DNA from: Caenorhabditis elegans
Lineage: Eukaryota > Nematoda > Chromadorea > Rhabditida > Rhabditidae
Reading direction: 5' to 3'
NCBI RefSeq assembly: GCF_000002985.6
Contig: NC_003280.10
Location: 13,450,501 to 13,514,500, forward strand
Length of the DNA: 64,000 nucleotides
Position 1 is the first letter of the stretch. Every line of letters starts with the position of its first letter. The translations under genes and the position numbers were made by a program. Shown piece after piece: positions 46,115-57,330 of this stretch. The notes under the pieces were generated by a model that was not told where the DNA came from, did no database searches, and saw only the letters and a list, made by a program, of their open reading frames with translations.

Positions 46115-46860
46115 AAATTTCTAAAAAATCGAAAAAAAAATTGGCTGAGCTAAAAAAATGTTTATTTTTTTTTGGAATTTTGAAAAAAAAAATTTCAATT
46201 TTTTGTGGTAAAAACATTTTTTCTGTTAATCTCAGTGAGCAAGAACTCATTAAAAAATTATTTGTAAAAAAATAAAATTGGCGGAAAAAAAATTTCTTTA
46301 AAAAATTTTCAAAAAAATTTTTTTTTCAGAAATTTTTTTCCAAACTTTAACCAAATTTCTCACAAAGACTGAGATTTCTGCAAAAAAGGAGGAAGAAGAC
46401 GACGATAATCAACTAATTAGCGAGACGACGTCACAGTAATTTGAGTAGTTGACTGCAGAGCAGAAGCAAAACAGAGGTGGCTTAACTTATTCTCACACGT
46501 TTTTTTTCCCATCTGAAAGTGTTCATGGTGCTCCATTAGAGTGATGGCTCAGCACGTGTGTGCTCATTTCTCTTTTTCAAAATATATCCCTTTCCTTTTC
46601 AATCATCATCAACTTCCTCTTATCACTTGGCTCTCATTGAGTCAAAAATTCCCATTTTTCCCAAATGTTTCTCTCTTTTTCATGTTTTCCTGGTGTAAAT
46701 GTTTAAATAAATTATATTTAAAAATAATAACGTTGCGAAAAAAAAAAATTTTTTTTTAATTTTCGAAAAAATTTTTTTAAAATTTTTTCTTAGTTAGCAT
46801 TTTTTCACTTAAAAATGCAAAATTTTACCTTTTTTATTGTGTTTTATACGCATTGGGCGG
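46115..46860. other. AT-rich region with a unique GC-richer patch
   Basis: 46380-46560 (GGAGGAAGAAGACGACGATA…GACGACGTCACAG) is non-repetitive and could be regulatory. No gene is seen. Confidence 0.3.
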
Positions 46861-46879
46861 TTTTTTGCTATGTGGCCGT

Positions 46880-49800
46880 AAAAAAAAAATAGGAAAAATC
46901 GGTGGCCGAGTTTTCTGATCGTGGCCGCGAAAATACGAAAACACGGCCACAGTGCAATTTTTAAAAATTGGCTTCTCAGAACTGTTTAAAAAAAACTAAT
47001 CCTGCTTTTAGTGACCTTAAAAAGCTACAAATCTATAAACAAAAAAACTCGGCCAACAATTTTTTCCGCGGCCATGTCTCAAACTTTATTCGCAATGCAC
47101 CATGTTTACGCACAATTACGCAAATTTTTTTGTGAATTTCTTAACGTGGCCTAGAAAATGGGAAAAACTCGGCCACCAATTTTTCTTTTGCGGCCTGGGA
47201 CGAAAATTCCCTTCTGTAAATAGTTAGAAAATTAGAATACGGAATTAGAGAAAACATTTTGCAACTTGGCCTTGAAAATGGGAAAAACTCGGCCACCAAT
47301 TTTTGAAAATACAGTTTAGTACGGTCCGTTTCACCAAGTGACCGAAAAAAAAAGAAAAATCGGCCACAAGTTTTTGCCATTTTTAATTTTGGTTACGTGG
47401 CCGAGAAAAAGAAACCTAGGCCACGCTATGAATCCCGTCCAGTACACTGGGTTTGACTATATGACCTAGAAAAGTCCAAAACTCGGCCAAAAAAAATTCG
47501 GCCACGCTGGATTTGACTACGTGGCCTAGAAGAGTCAAATACTCAGCCATCAATTTTTGAAAATGCAGTTAAGAACGGTTTATTTTACTACGTGGCCTAG
47601 AAAAAAACTCGGCTACCAACAATTTTCCGCGGCCACGCAACTATTGGGAGCTAAGAAATCGAAGAAATTATGAATTTTCTCTCAATTTTTCAACTTTTTT
47701 TTTCCAAAACATGCAAACTAATTTTTGCTCAAACTAGACACAAGTTCATCTCAATTTTTTGGCTCAGTTGCTCTCAAAAGAGCAACTTTCATATGACATT
47801 CGATAAATAAAGCATTTTTTTCTGTTATTTTGAACTTGAACTGAACTTTTCAATTTTCTTTTACGTCTAGACCCGGCTCCTTTGAGCATTCAACTTCTGA
47901 ACGTGTTCATGACGTCACGCTTAATTAAATTACGTTTATTTTCGTGTTTTATGTTTTTTCTGGTCACACATGGCGGGAAAATTGTTCTGGAAAGTTTTCA
48001 GATGTTGAGCTTTCAACTTTTTTTCGATTTTGAATTTAGAAATATTAATTTGCAGAGATTTCAAATTTTTTTTGAGAAAAAGTATTTGAAATCTTAATTT
48101 TTTGATTAAAAAAATTTTTTAAATGAAAAAAATCAATTAAGGCTGGAATAAAAAATTGGTGGCCGAGTTTTTGACTTTTCTAGGCCACGCAGTCAAACCC
48201 AGCGTACGGGGCGGTACTTGCAGAGTGACCGAATTTTTTTGTGGCTGTGGCAAAAATTGGTGGCCGAGTTTTCTTTTTTCTCGTCCACTTGATAAAATGT
48301 ACCGTACTGAACCGTATTTTCAAAAAATTGGTGGCCGAGTTTTTGACTTTTCTAGGCCACGCAGTCAAACCCAGCGTACTGGGTGGTATTTGCAGCGCGG
48401 CTGAATTTTTTGTGGCTGTGACAAAAATTGGTGGCCGAGTTTTTCACTTTTCTAGGTCAAATAGTAAACCCAGTGTACTGTACGGTATTCATCGCGTGAC
48501 CTAGGTTTCTCGTTCTCAGCCACGTAACCAAAATTTAAAAAAATGGCTTAAAAATTTAATAAAAACGTAGTTTTTTCTAAAATTCAGTCAATTTTCACAT
48601 CTATATCCAAAAAAACCTTTAAAAAATTTTTCTGAAAAATTACAAAAATTTTACGGGCTTCCCTGTAAGTAATGATATTGCTTTAAAAAAATTCAAATTT
48701 TCTATTCAAATTTTCCAAAAACATTTTTTTCTGAAACCCCTGTTTCACTACTAGCCATATAATTATTTCCCCCAGACTCCAAAAAACTCTATTTTCCAAC
48801 TTTTTTCCCATGGCTTTTTCCATGTGATGTGTAACAAAAATAAAAGAAAGAAAAAGTTGCTCACCTGGAAAAAAATCGCAAAAAAATAATAGGCTTCTTC
48901 CCCTTTCATTCACTCTTTTTCCCAGTTTTTTCCTTAAAAATCGCTATTTTTTGGGTTTTTTCAAGCTCTAAACCTTAAAAAAAAGAAATAGAGATTAGCT
49001 TTTTATTCGGAAGTAATTGAAAAAAGAGAAAGAGTTCGCACCAAATGTGTTATGCATTTCGAATTTTTTCGTTTTTTTTTTCGGAATGCACTCAGAGCAT
49101 TCAACTTGAAAAAGTACTCTTTTTTCAAAATTTTAACGTTTTCAGCCTTCAAGGCCAGCTACGCCTGCCAAGTGGCCGAGAAAATAATTGGTGACCGAGT
49201 TTTCATTCTCGTGACCACTTGGTTCATTTATGGTTTTACGAATTTTAAATTTGTTTTTAAATTAAAAATTCGAAATCCCCAACCTTTCAGCTGCTCTCAG
49301 GAGGTTAATAGCGAGGTGGCCGAGAAAAAAAAGTTGGTGGCCGAGTTTTCTCTATTTCTACACCACATAGAAAAAACCGACTATTTTCCCCTATCCTTAA
49401 TCCGTTCGCATTAGTTCCAATTCAAAGAACATATTACCTGTCTCTAATTTTTTTGTTATTCTGTTCTCAAAACCGGAAGTTTTCTAGAAAAAATTCTGAA
49501 AACAAAAATTAATTAATCGAAAAAAAACTTGGAAAAACAAGAAAATTCACTTTTTTTGCAATTTTTCTGTTGGAAAATTTTTAATTTACAAAAAAAATAT
49601 AGACAAAACAATTCGCGGGTCTGCCAAAAAATTGGTGGCCGAGTTTTTGGCTTTTCTATGCCACGGAGTCAAAGAAGTCAAGCCCAGAGTACTGAATGGT
49701 ATTTGCAGAGTGGCTGAATTTTCGTGGCTGTAACAAAAATTGGCGACCGAGTTTTCCCTTTCTCGGCTACGTAGTGAAACAAACCGTACTGAACTGTATT

Positions 49801-50135
49801 TTTAAAAAATTGGTGGCCGAGTTTTTTACTTTTTAGGCCACGTAGTCAAACCCACCAACCTGGGTGGTATTTGCAGCGTGGCCGAATTTTTTTTGTGACT
49901 GTGACAAAAATTGGTGACCGAGTTTTCCCTTTCTCGGCCACGTAGTCAAACCCAGTTTTTTGGTGGCCGGGATTTATTTTTCTCGGCCACAATCGTACCG
50001 TGCTGGACTGTATTTTCAAAAAATTGATGGCCGAGTTTTTTTCTTTTCTCGGCTAACGTTGCAAAACCATAAGGATTTCATAACTAGCTATATGTTCGCA
50101 AAAAAAATTGATGGCCGAGTTTTTGATTTTTCTAG
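46880..50135. repeat. GGTGGCCGAGTTTTT…CTAGGCCACGTAG dispersed array, two opposed halves
   Basis: Units of about 100-130 bp: AAAATTGGTGGCCGAGTTTTT, CTTTTCTAGGCCACGTAGTC, AAACCCAGTGTACTG and GTGGCTGTGACAAAAATT. In 46.9-47.64 kb the units are on the minus strand; in 48.14-50.13 kb on the plus strand. The 500 bp between (47.64-48.14 kb) is unique. Confidence 0.85.
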
Positions 50136-50599
50136 GCCACGTGGCAAAAAACCCTCCTTAATCCTTGATATCCCATAGTTCAGCTTCTCCCTCCTCCAAT
50201 CACTCATCCATCAACCATCTTACCAATGTCAATCACTCAATTTGAAACCTCTTAAGAAAACAGCTGTTCCTGCTGCTCTCCAGAGCTCCAGAGAGAGCTC
50301 ATAATTGAGGCACACTGCCCCACTGCTTGACAAATAACATGAAAGAATGAATATACGGCGGGAAAATAGAAGAAAAGATTTTGGTGAAGCTGGGCGTGGG
50401 GTGTTTTCTTTTTCCATCTTCCCCCACACACCGCTTCTCTGCTTTTTTTCCTCCCCGTTTAGATTTCCGCCTCCCTCCAATTCCGAAAAAAAAGCTTTGA
50501 TACACTTGGCCTCCAACTTTTTTCCATTCACTTTTTTTTCTAGTGCCCAGTTTTTGAGTGGCCCAGTTTTTTTGTCTGGAAAAATTTTGGGCCATTCTG

Positions 50600-51900
50600 G
50601 AGGCCTGCGAAGTGTCGGCTGTAAACTAGAAAGGTGTCGGCTGATTTTTGAAGCGGCCGACGTTTCACAGGTCCCGCAAAACTTATTACAGGGCCTAAAA
50701 ATTGTCGGCTGCTCAGCTTTTGTTTCCATTTTTTTTCACAAAAAAAGTTAATTTCCAACTTCCCTCATTATTTATTCAATTTTATAGACATTAATATTCA
50801 TAAAAAAGACATGTGTTTCCAGGAAACAATAGGCTCGTAAAATTTTGTTTCATTATTTTTTTCTATGAATTTTTTTATTATTTTTCCTTTCATATATAAA
50901 TGTTTCTAGCTCAATTTGAATGAGAGATAGGGCAGCCGACATAACACGGGTCCTGTAAGATGTCGGTTGCTGTTAGACTTGTGAATCGTCGGCTGCTAAC
51001 CAGTAAGCTAACTTAAGCGGTCAGCATTATACAGGACGCAAGATGTCGGCTGCTTCATCATATACTTTGCCCTATACAGGTTTTTTAATTGAGAAAAAAC
51101 TTTTAGACATTTCGGTAGGAAATTTGCATTTTATTTTTTTTGTTGCAAAATTTAAAAAAAATTCTGACATAAAAATATAATTATTTTCTCTCTCTAAATC
51201 TCCTATTCCTTCCCGGAAGTTTTTTTTTCCAGCCGAACAAAAATAGGTCGGCGAAAATGACTTTAAAAGTTAATCTCCCTCGAAAATAAAAGTTCAAATC
51301 TAATTTATTTGCACTTATATTTATTTATACTTTTTTTGCTAATCCTTAATATTCTGCAAAATATTTTCCTTTGCAGAAGCTCTAATTCTCAGCCGATGTC
51401 CGACATAACAAATAGTGGGACATTTCTGCAAGCTTCATCTCCAATCGACACTGCTCTTTTCTTTGTGTTCGCCGCCTTTGTGCTCAACGTGATTGTCGTC
51501 ATAAGTGAGTTGTGTCATAAAGATATTGGAAAAGTGAATGTGTAAAAATATAGAGCGGAAAATTTAACGCATTTTGGTTTTTTACAACGTTTTTCTAGCT
51601 CAATTTAGAGGAAAGTTGATTGAGGAACCCGTGAAATGTCGGCTGCAAGAAAATTATAAAGCAGCCGACACTGCACGGGTCCTAAAAGATTTCGGCTGCT
51701 GTGAGACCTGTGAAGCGTCGGCTGCTAACCATTAGGCGAATCTAAGCGGCCGACGTTCCATAGGCCTGCAAGATGTCGGCTGCTTTACTTTGGCAGCCGA
51801 TAGACGATTGTTCCAGCAAATCTCGACCTTATTCAAAGCAGCCGACATTTTACGGGACCCTAGGGAACCAGTGAAATGTCGGCTGCTAACTCATCTCAAC
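50600..51900. repeat. dispersed GCAGCCGACA / TGTCGGCTGC motifs
   Basis: About 15 scattered copies in both orientations with CACGGGTCCT and TTACAGG-type neighbours, running through the intron of the small membrane-protein gene. Confidence 0.7.
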
Positions 51901-52101
51901 AAAGTTAACCCATGTTTTCTTACAGTAGCCTTCTGCTATTTCGACCCGGCGCCCCACGAACCGGCGTTCGTCTACCGTACCTATCACACCCTGCGGCGGT
52001 TGAGTCGACGCAATGGAGAAGCTCGAATTCGAATGTCCATCAAATCAGAAGAGCAGGAGGAGGAGAGCAACGACTCGCCGGCTCAAGTGCTATTTGTGTA
52101 G
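51396..52101 (+). CDS. 94-residue single-pass membrane protein
   Basis: Exons 51396-51504 and 51926-52101 join in frame. A TTTGCAG acceptor ends at 51376, 19 bases before the ATG, suggesting trans-splicing. Residues about 18-42 (ALFFVFAAFVLNVIVVIIAF) form one transmembrane helix; the N-terminus is short and polar; the C-terminal half starts with CYFDPAPHEP, has a basic RTYHTLRRLSRR stretch and an acidic EEQEEESND tail. The topology resembles small regulatory ion-channel subunits, but I see no family-defining motif. The intron contains TGTCGGCTGC repeats. A possible alternative last exon lies at 53138-53187. Confidence 0.6.
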
Positions 52102-52239
52102 AGATCGAAATATTGCTTCTTCTTCTTCTTCTACTTCTTCCTTCTATACTAGCAACCCCTCTGTCTGTAGTGTGTGTATGAATTTTGCAAGCGCGCTTTT
52201 TGATGGGCTTTTTGAAAGGGTGAATACTCATTTTCTTGG

Positions 52240-53040
52240 TAAGCAGCCGACATTTCGCGGGTCGGTGAAATTCTAGGAGAGCTATATAGCAGCCGACGCC
52301 TTGCGGGTCGCTCAAGCAGCCGACATTTTGCAGTTTGCTTAAGCAGCCGACATTTTGCAGGTTGTTTAAAAAGCCGACATTTTGCGGGTTTCTTGAGCAG
52401 CCGACACCTTGCAGGTTGCTCAAGCAGCCGACACCTTGCTGGTCGCTTAAGCAGCCGACACCTTGATGGTTGTTCAAGCAGCCGACATCTTGCAGGTTTC
52501 TTAAGCAGCGGACACCTTGATGGTTGTTCAAGCAGCCGACATCTTGCAGGTTGCTTAAGCAGCCGACACCTTGAAGGTTTCTTGAGCAGCCGATACCTTG
52601 CGGGTTGCTTAAGCAGCGGACACCTTGATGGTTGCTCAAGCAGCCGACACCTTGCTGGTCGCTTAAGCAGCCGACACCTTGATGGTTGTTCAAGCAGCCG
52701 ACATCTTGCAGGTTTCTTAAGCAGCGGACACCTTGATGGTTGTTCAAGCAGCCGACATCTTGCAGGTTGCTTAAGCAGCCGACACCTTGAAGGTTTCTTG
52801 AGCAGCCGATACCTTGCGGGTTGCTTAAGCAGCGGACACCTTGATGGTTGTTCAAGCAACCGACATCTTGCAGGTTGCTTAAGCAGCCGACACCTTACAG
52901 GTTGCATAAGCAGATGACACTTTACAGGTTGCTTAAGCAGCCGACACCCTGCAGGTTTCTAGTGCAGTCAAAGCTTGTAGATTACTTTAGCAGCCGGCGC
53001 TTTTTAGAGTTTGTATTGCAGCCGTCGACATCTCGCTGGC
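52240..53040. repeat. 27-bp minisatellite GCAGCCGACACCTTGCAGGTTGCTTAA with 216-bp higher-order unit
   Basis: About 27 units of 27 bp. Eight-unit blocks (216 bp) repeat with the same variant order: AAGCAGCGGACACCTTGATG starts at 52503 and at 52719. As 27 is nine codons, both strands stay open for long distances (up to 271 codons), giving periodic nine-residue peptides that are unlikely to be proteins. Confidence 0.92.
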
Positions 53041-53436
53041 TCCAAATTCGAAAATGAGTATTCACCACTAGCCGCCGCACTAACTTTCTTTCCTATTTCA
53101 CCCCAAATCTCTGAAAATCATTGACCATTTTTTGCAGTTCAACTCCTGGTCAACAACTACACTGTGACGTGTGCTCTTCGGTTCTGAAACTGGTATAATT
53201 TATGGGATTTTTATTTCGAATTTTTCTTCTTATTTTTGGTCTTGTCTGTGAATATTTGATCTCTTCCCCATTTCACTCATTCGAATTTTTCGTGATTCCT
53301 GAAAATGAACATTTTATAAATTATTTATTATGGTTCAAGTGACGCGGAATGCCCAAACAGCGATCAGAAAATTTCTAGAGTTCAGTGGAGCGCGAATGCA
53401 CATAGTTTCTATCCCTCCCCGTCCTCTGCGGCTCCA

Positions 53437-53462
53437 AATAAAGAGCCCACCGACGGGCTCTT
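53437..53462 (+). terminator. AATAAA overlapping a perfect hairpin
   Basis: AATAAA at 53437-53442 runs into AAGAGCCC-ACCGAC-GGGCTCTT (53441-53462), an eight-base-pair stem with a six-base loop. It follows a candidate terminal exon at 53138-53187. Confidence 0.5.
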
Positions 53463-53581
53463 CCTACAAATTCTAAAAATAGACAAACAATGGATAATTT
53501 GCACACCTGCTTGTGTCTTCCCTCAATAACTGACCCATTTCAATACACTGACCAGTGTCACATGCACATTACTGTACAATT

Positions 53582-56339
53582 ATGAGCAATTTACTTCTTT
53601 TCTTAATATTTTTCACAATTTTTGCGAATTTTGAAGCCAGAATTCTTCATAGGGTGAGTTGTTTTTTTGTGTAATATCAAGTTTGGGACTGAAATGCCTG
53701 CCTGATAGGTTATAGGCAGGTAGGAAGGCAGGCAGATTTAAGATAGGCAGGTAGCAGAAAAGTACAAGAGTGTCGCAAAGGCAGGCATGTATAATAGTAG
53801 GCATGCAGATAGGCAGGTATAAGGTAAGCATTTAAACAGGTAGGATGTAGGTAGGCAGGTATAAAATAGGCCCGTAAGTAAGCAGGTAAGCAGGCAGATA
53901 CAGTGTAGGCACGTAGGCAGGCATGTGTTCTACAATTTTCAGCCTAGAGACTTCCGATGCGGTCGGCTTATAGTTTTTGGTGACAGCCTGTCGGATGATG
54001 GAGTTGAAGCCGAGGGAGAAAGTCATGGCTTCCTGAGAAATTGTAATGGAAAAGTTTGGCCCGAGTATGTGAATGCGATGCTTGAATGTGATAGGGTAAG
54101 TTGAAGATTTCAAAAAATTTCAACTCACAAAATGTTCAACTCAAAATTTGCAATATTTTGTTAGTTGACAAAATTTTGATAGCTGCGGGCTCCGCGGAGT
54201 TACAAGCGTTTGAAAATTGCAGCGAGTAAAGAGTGTGGCGGAGGGGGAGACGCAGACAGCCTCGCCGTCTCCCCTCACCCTTCTGCCTCTCCTCCAGTAA
54301 ACTTCAAACGCCTGTAACTCCTCGGAGGTAGCAGCTAGCGAAAAGTTATAAACTGAGAAAATATAGGAAATTTTACGAAGAATATTTTGTCAGTTGATAA
54401 TTTTAACTTTGATCCACTACTTTTTAAGATATAACACATTTTTCGAATTTTTGATATTCAGTACGTCAACTACGCGTACAGCGGCGCCAAATCAGGACCC
54501 GGGAACTTCTACTTCGATTCATTTTCTGGAATCCAATGGCAAATAAATCAATTTTTGTCGAATAACAAATTTCTTTCCGATGATCCCTTGGTTATTCTGC
54601 AAACCGGCGGAACTATTGATTTTTTCGGCGGCGATACAAATTCCACGGAGGTTGTGGAGAATATTCAGCAAACTATCCAGAATATTACCCAGGTAAGCGT
54701 GAATTTACAGAATTCAGACTAAAAAATATTAAAAAAAAAAACGGAAAAATAATGTTTTTCAGACGATGTCAACTGGAACCTTGGTTATTTTATCGCTTCT
54801 GGATGTTTCCAATAGTCCAGGTGTGCAGGCAGCTGAAGATTCAGACATCCTTCAAGAACGGCTGGGACATTTGATCGCCGAGACTAATCGGGTAGGAGAA
54901 TTTTTTTTTCGCGAAATTTTTCATAGCACGTCAGACGGTCCCATTAAATATTGATCTACAAGAAAAAACCATGTGAGAGAAATTGAGAAGTCTCCTTTTA
55001 AAGCCGCGCATTTTTTGTAGATCAAACCGAAATGGGACACTCTGACACCTCGTGTCATAGTTTTCCGATAAAAACATTCAGTTTTAAACAAATCGTGACA
55101 AAAACTATACATGGGCTTCTGGTCTTTCTCATTACATTTTTCGCGCTCCATTGACAATCGCCTGCCGGACAACGCGTGGGAAAGTCATGCAATACATTTA
55201 GTTTTACTATGAATACCAAGCCGCAAAGCGACACGCCACGCGCCGTAAAAAAAAATTTAAAGAAAAAAATCAATTTAAAGGCGCACACCTCTTTGAATGC
55301 AACAAAAATTTGTCGTGGCGAGACCCCGGGTACCTTGTACTTTTTTCCAGCAACTCCACCACATCGTCCTGGACAGTGACCTGGGCACCCGTCGCCTCAA
55401 CCCATTTCTTCGTGTCCGATTAATCGATATTAATACAGTCGCGTTGGCAGCTATGCAATCATTGAACACTACCGAACCATTTACTCATCATTCACCGGAT
55501 CTCATGTGAGTACACACAAAAATTGAGAGGGGGCAGGCCTACCTGCCTACCTTTACCTACTTCGAAAGTATTTTATTTTTTTATTTCAACATTTATCACA
55601 TTAATTTAAATGAGATTAAAATAATAAGTCCGCCGGCCAATGAGCGACACTAGCCACGCCCCCTGCCCTTCGCTGATTGGTCCGAGTCTTTTTGACACTT
55701 TAACCCTAACATTTTTATCAAATTTTTTTTTTCAAAACTTCCCTAAGACGGAACTACTTTATAAAAGTCATCGTCTAAAAAGCAGTTACAATCCAAAATT
55801 TTCCACATTTCAGCACTTTCACCCCCGATTTGTCACTATACAAACATTCTGAACCCCTTTTGGAGGTTTCTATTTACTTATCACATTAGTCTAAAATTTT
55901 GATAACAATATATTAATGATGTGAAAAGATTAAAAATGTAAATTTATAGTTGCGGTCGGGGGAAAATTAGTAGGAAAAAGCAGAAAAATGTGAATTTTGA
56001 ACCTAAACTTGTCCACGAGGAGTACACAGTGAGTTTTTCAGTAGATCGCATTTGCGTCTGTTTCTGTTTCAAAAAATTTTCGCTCAAAAAATATCGAACA
56101 CTTTTCTTGAAAAACAGAAAAAATTAGCGAAAATTTAAAATTTCAAAATTAAAAATTTGCGAAAAAAATCGTGCTCCGTTGATAAACTTGCTGTGTACTC
56201 CACGTGGACAATTCCAATTTTTTTTCTTTTCAGTCCCCAAGCAATCTACAAATATGCCTACCATGACCTCTGGAATCCGTCGACAATTGTCCACTACCAC
56301 ATTGCAAAGGAAATCGTTCGAAATCTTCAACAATTCTAG
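53582..56339 (+). CDS. secreted GDSL-fold lipase/esterase-like protein, probably inactive
   Basis: Exons 53582-53653, 53943-54095, 54462-54692, 54763-54891, 55351-55505 and 56234-56339 join in frame to 281 residues; AATAAA at 56385. Residues 1-18 are a signal peptide. Block I is intact (VFGDSLSDDG, nucleophile S39), and block II-like NYAYSGAKSG is present. Block III, normally GxND, reads GGTID (Asn replaced by Ile), and the C-terminal DxxHPT reads DLWNPST (D258, Asn at 261 in place of the catalytic His), with H267 at the usual following His position. It resembles the thermolabile-hemolysin-like GDSL group of nematodes. Known family role: ester hydrolysis; here a binding or other non-catalytic role is more likely. 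Intron 4 holds three transposon pieces. Confidence 0.85.
53676..53932. repeat. GTAGGCAGGCAG degenerate tetranucleotide array
   Basis: Repeated GGCAGGTA/TAGGCAGG words fill the first intron of the GDSL gene; a shorter patch is at 55533-55562. Confidence 0.8.
54165..54360. repeat. hairpin repeat, copy 1
   Basis: TAGCTGCGGGCTCCGCGGAGTTAC…GGAGACGCAGACAGCCTCGCCGTCTCC…GTAACTCCTCGGAGG…TAGCTAGC folds on itself and matches 57775-57960. Lies in GDSL intron 2. Confidence 0.65.
54928..55056. mobile_element. MITE, TGATCTAC family
   Basis: ACGTCAGACGGTCCCATTAAATATTGATCTAC…GTAGATCAAACCGAAATGGGACACTCTGACACCTCGTG, a shortened palindrome in GDSL intron 4. Confidence 0.7.
55060..55255. repeat. reverse fragment of the GGCCATATCTGGGG repeat family
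   Basis: Contains TTTCGCGCTCCATTGACAAT and CGCCTGCCGGACAACGCG, the reverse complement of words near 14500-14540 and 34600-34640. Confidence 0.6.
55268..55341. mobile_element. half GTCTCGAC MITE supplying a splice acceptor region
   Basis: TTTAAAGGCGCACACCTCTTT…GTCGTGGCGAGACCCCGGGTACCTTGTAC leads straight into TTTTTTCCAG, the acceptor of GDSL exon 5. Confidence 0.65.
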
Positions 56340-56384
56340 ACTATTGATATTGACTATTACACCAGTTTTCTGTATATTTCTTAA

Positions 56385-56390
56385 AATAAA
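56385..56390 (+). terminator. poly(A) signal of the GDSL gene
   Basis: AATAAA 45 bp after the TAG stop at 56337-56339. Confidence 0.65.
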
Positions 56391-56399
56391 GACATGTTG

Positions 56400-57300
56400 G
56401 AAAACCCAGTAATCACCCAGTAATCTTTAAACGTCTGTAACTCTGCGGAGGTATAAGTTATCCAAAAGTTACTAGCTAGTAAAATATAGAAAATTTTCTG
56501 TTAAACACTTTGTTAGTTAAATATTTTTTGATATGTGTTCTCTCAGAAGAGTTACAGCCGTTTGACACAGATGTCGAGAATGATACTCTCAACTCAATTT
56601 CTCTTTGAAAACTTCAAATACACGTAACTCCACGGATATTCAAGTTATCTAAAAACTGCTAACTATTAAAATATAGGAAATTTTCTGTAAAACATTTTGT
56701 TAGTAGACTACTTTTTGATAACTTCCACCTACAATGAGCTACAACCGTCAATAATTTTTGTCACAGTATCATCCAGTTTGTCCATTGAAAAGAATATTGG
56801 CTTAGCCTACATGCCTACATGACTACATGCCTACATGCCTACATGCCTACATGCCTACATGCCTACATGCCTACATGCTTACATGCCCACATGCCTACAT
56901 ACCTACATGCCTACAAAACACCTGTAACTCCGCGGAGATTTGAGATATCAAAAGTTTTTTCAAAGTTTGTTTATTGCGAATTTTAAAATTTTAAAACAAC
57001 CCTAATTATAAGACTAATACGTATATTACAAAGTTAAGACCCGAATTATGTGTTCTAAAAATATTTGCCAAATACATTTTAAGCCTTTAACCCTTATCAA
57101 AGAATTTAATTTCCACCCATTCCCATGTGCCTTTAATAAATTCCCATTTTATAATACAAGCCAAAATCAAACAACCAACTAAGCTCCTTTTTGTGCTCCA
57201 AAATTCCGAAAATCATCACTAATACCTGTATGCATGTGTGCGTCTGAAAGCGCGCTGACAAATTATTGAAAAGTGATAAGGATGGGAAAAAGGATGGCGG
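56400..57300. repeat. intergenic repeats: CTGTAACTCCGCGGAG words and an 8-bp CTACATGC array
   Basis: CTGTAACTC(T/C)GCGGAG followed by AGTTATC…AAAAGTT occurs several times in 56.43-56.96 kb. From about 56806 to 56930 CTACATGC is tandemly repeated about 13 times. No gene is seen before the neprilysin start. Confidence 0.8.
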
Positions 57301-57330
57301 GTGATAACCGAGAAAGTCATTTTGGCAACG

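Noticed and set aside
50229..50751. 166-codon minus and 134-codon plus frames upstream of the small membrane-protein gene
   Set aside because: Mutually overlapping and composed of compositionally biased sequence; more likely a 5' regulatory region.
52040..52917. Overlapping frames of 271, 252 and 174 codons on opposite strands
   Set aside because: The 27-bp unit equals nine codons, so frames stay open automatically. Peptides are nine-residue repeats on both strands, which argues against coding.
52240..53040. CRISPR-like spaced repeat pattern
   Set aside because: This is a nematode nuclear minisatellite: units are contiguous with no unique spacers, and the genes around it have introns.
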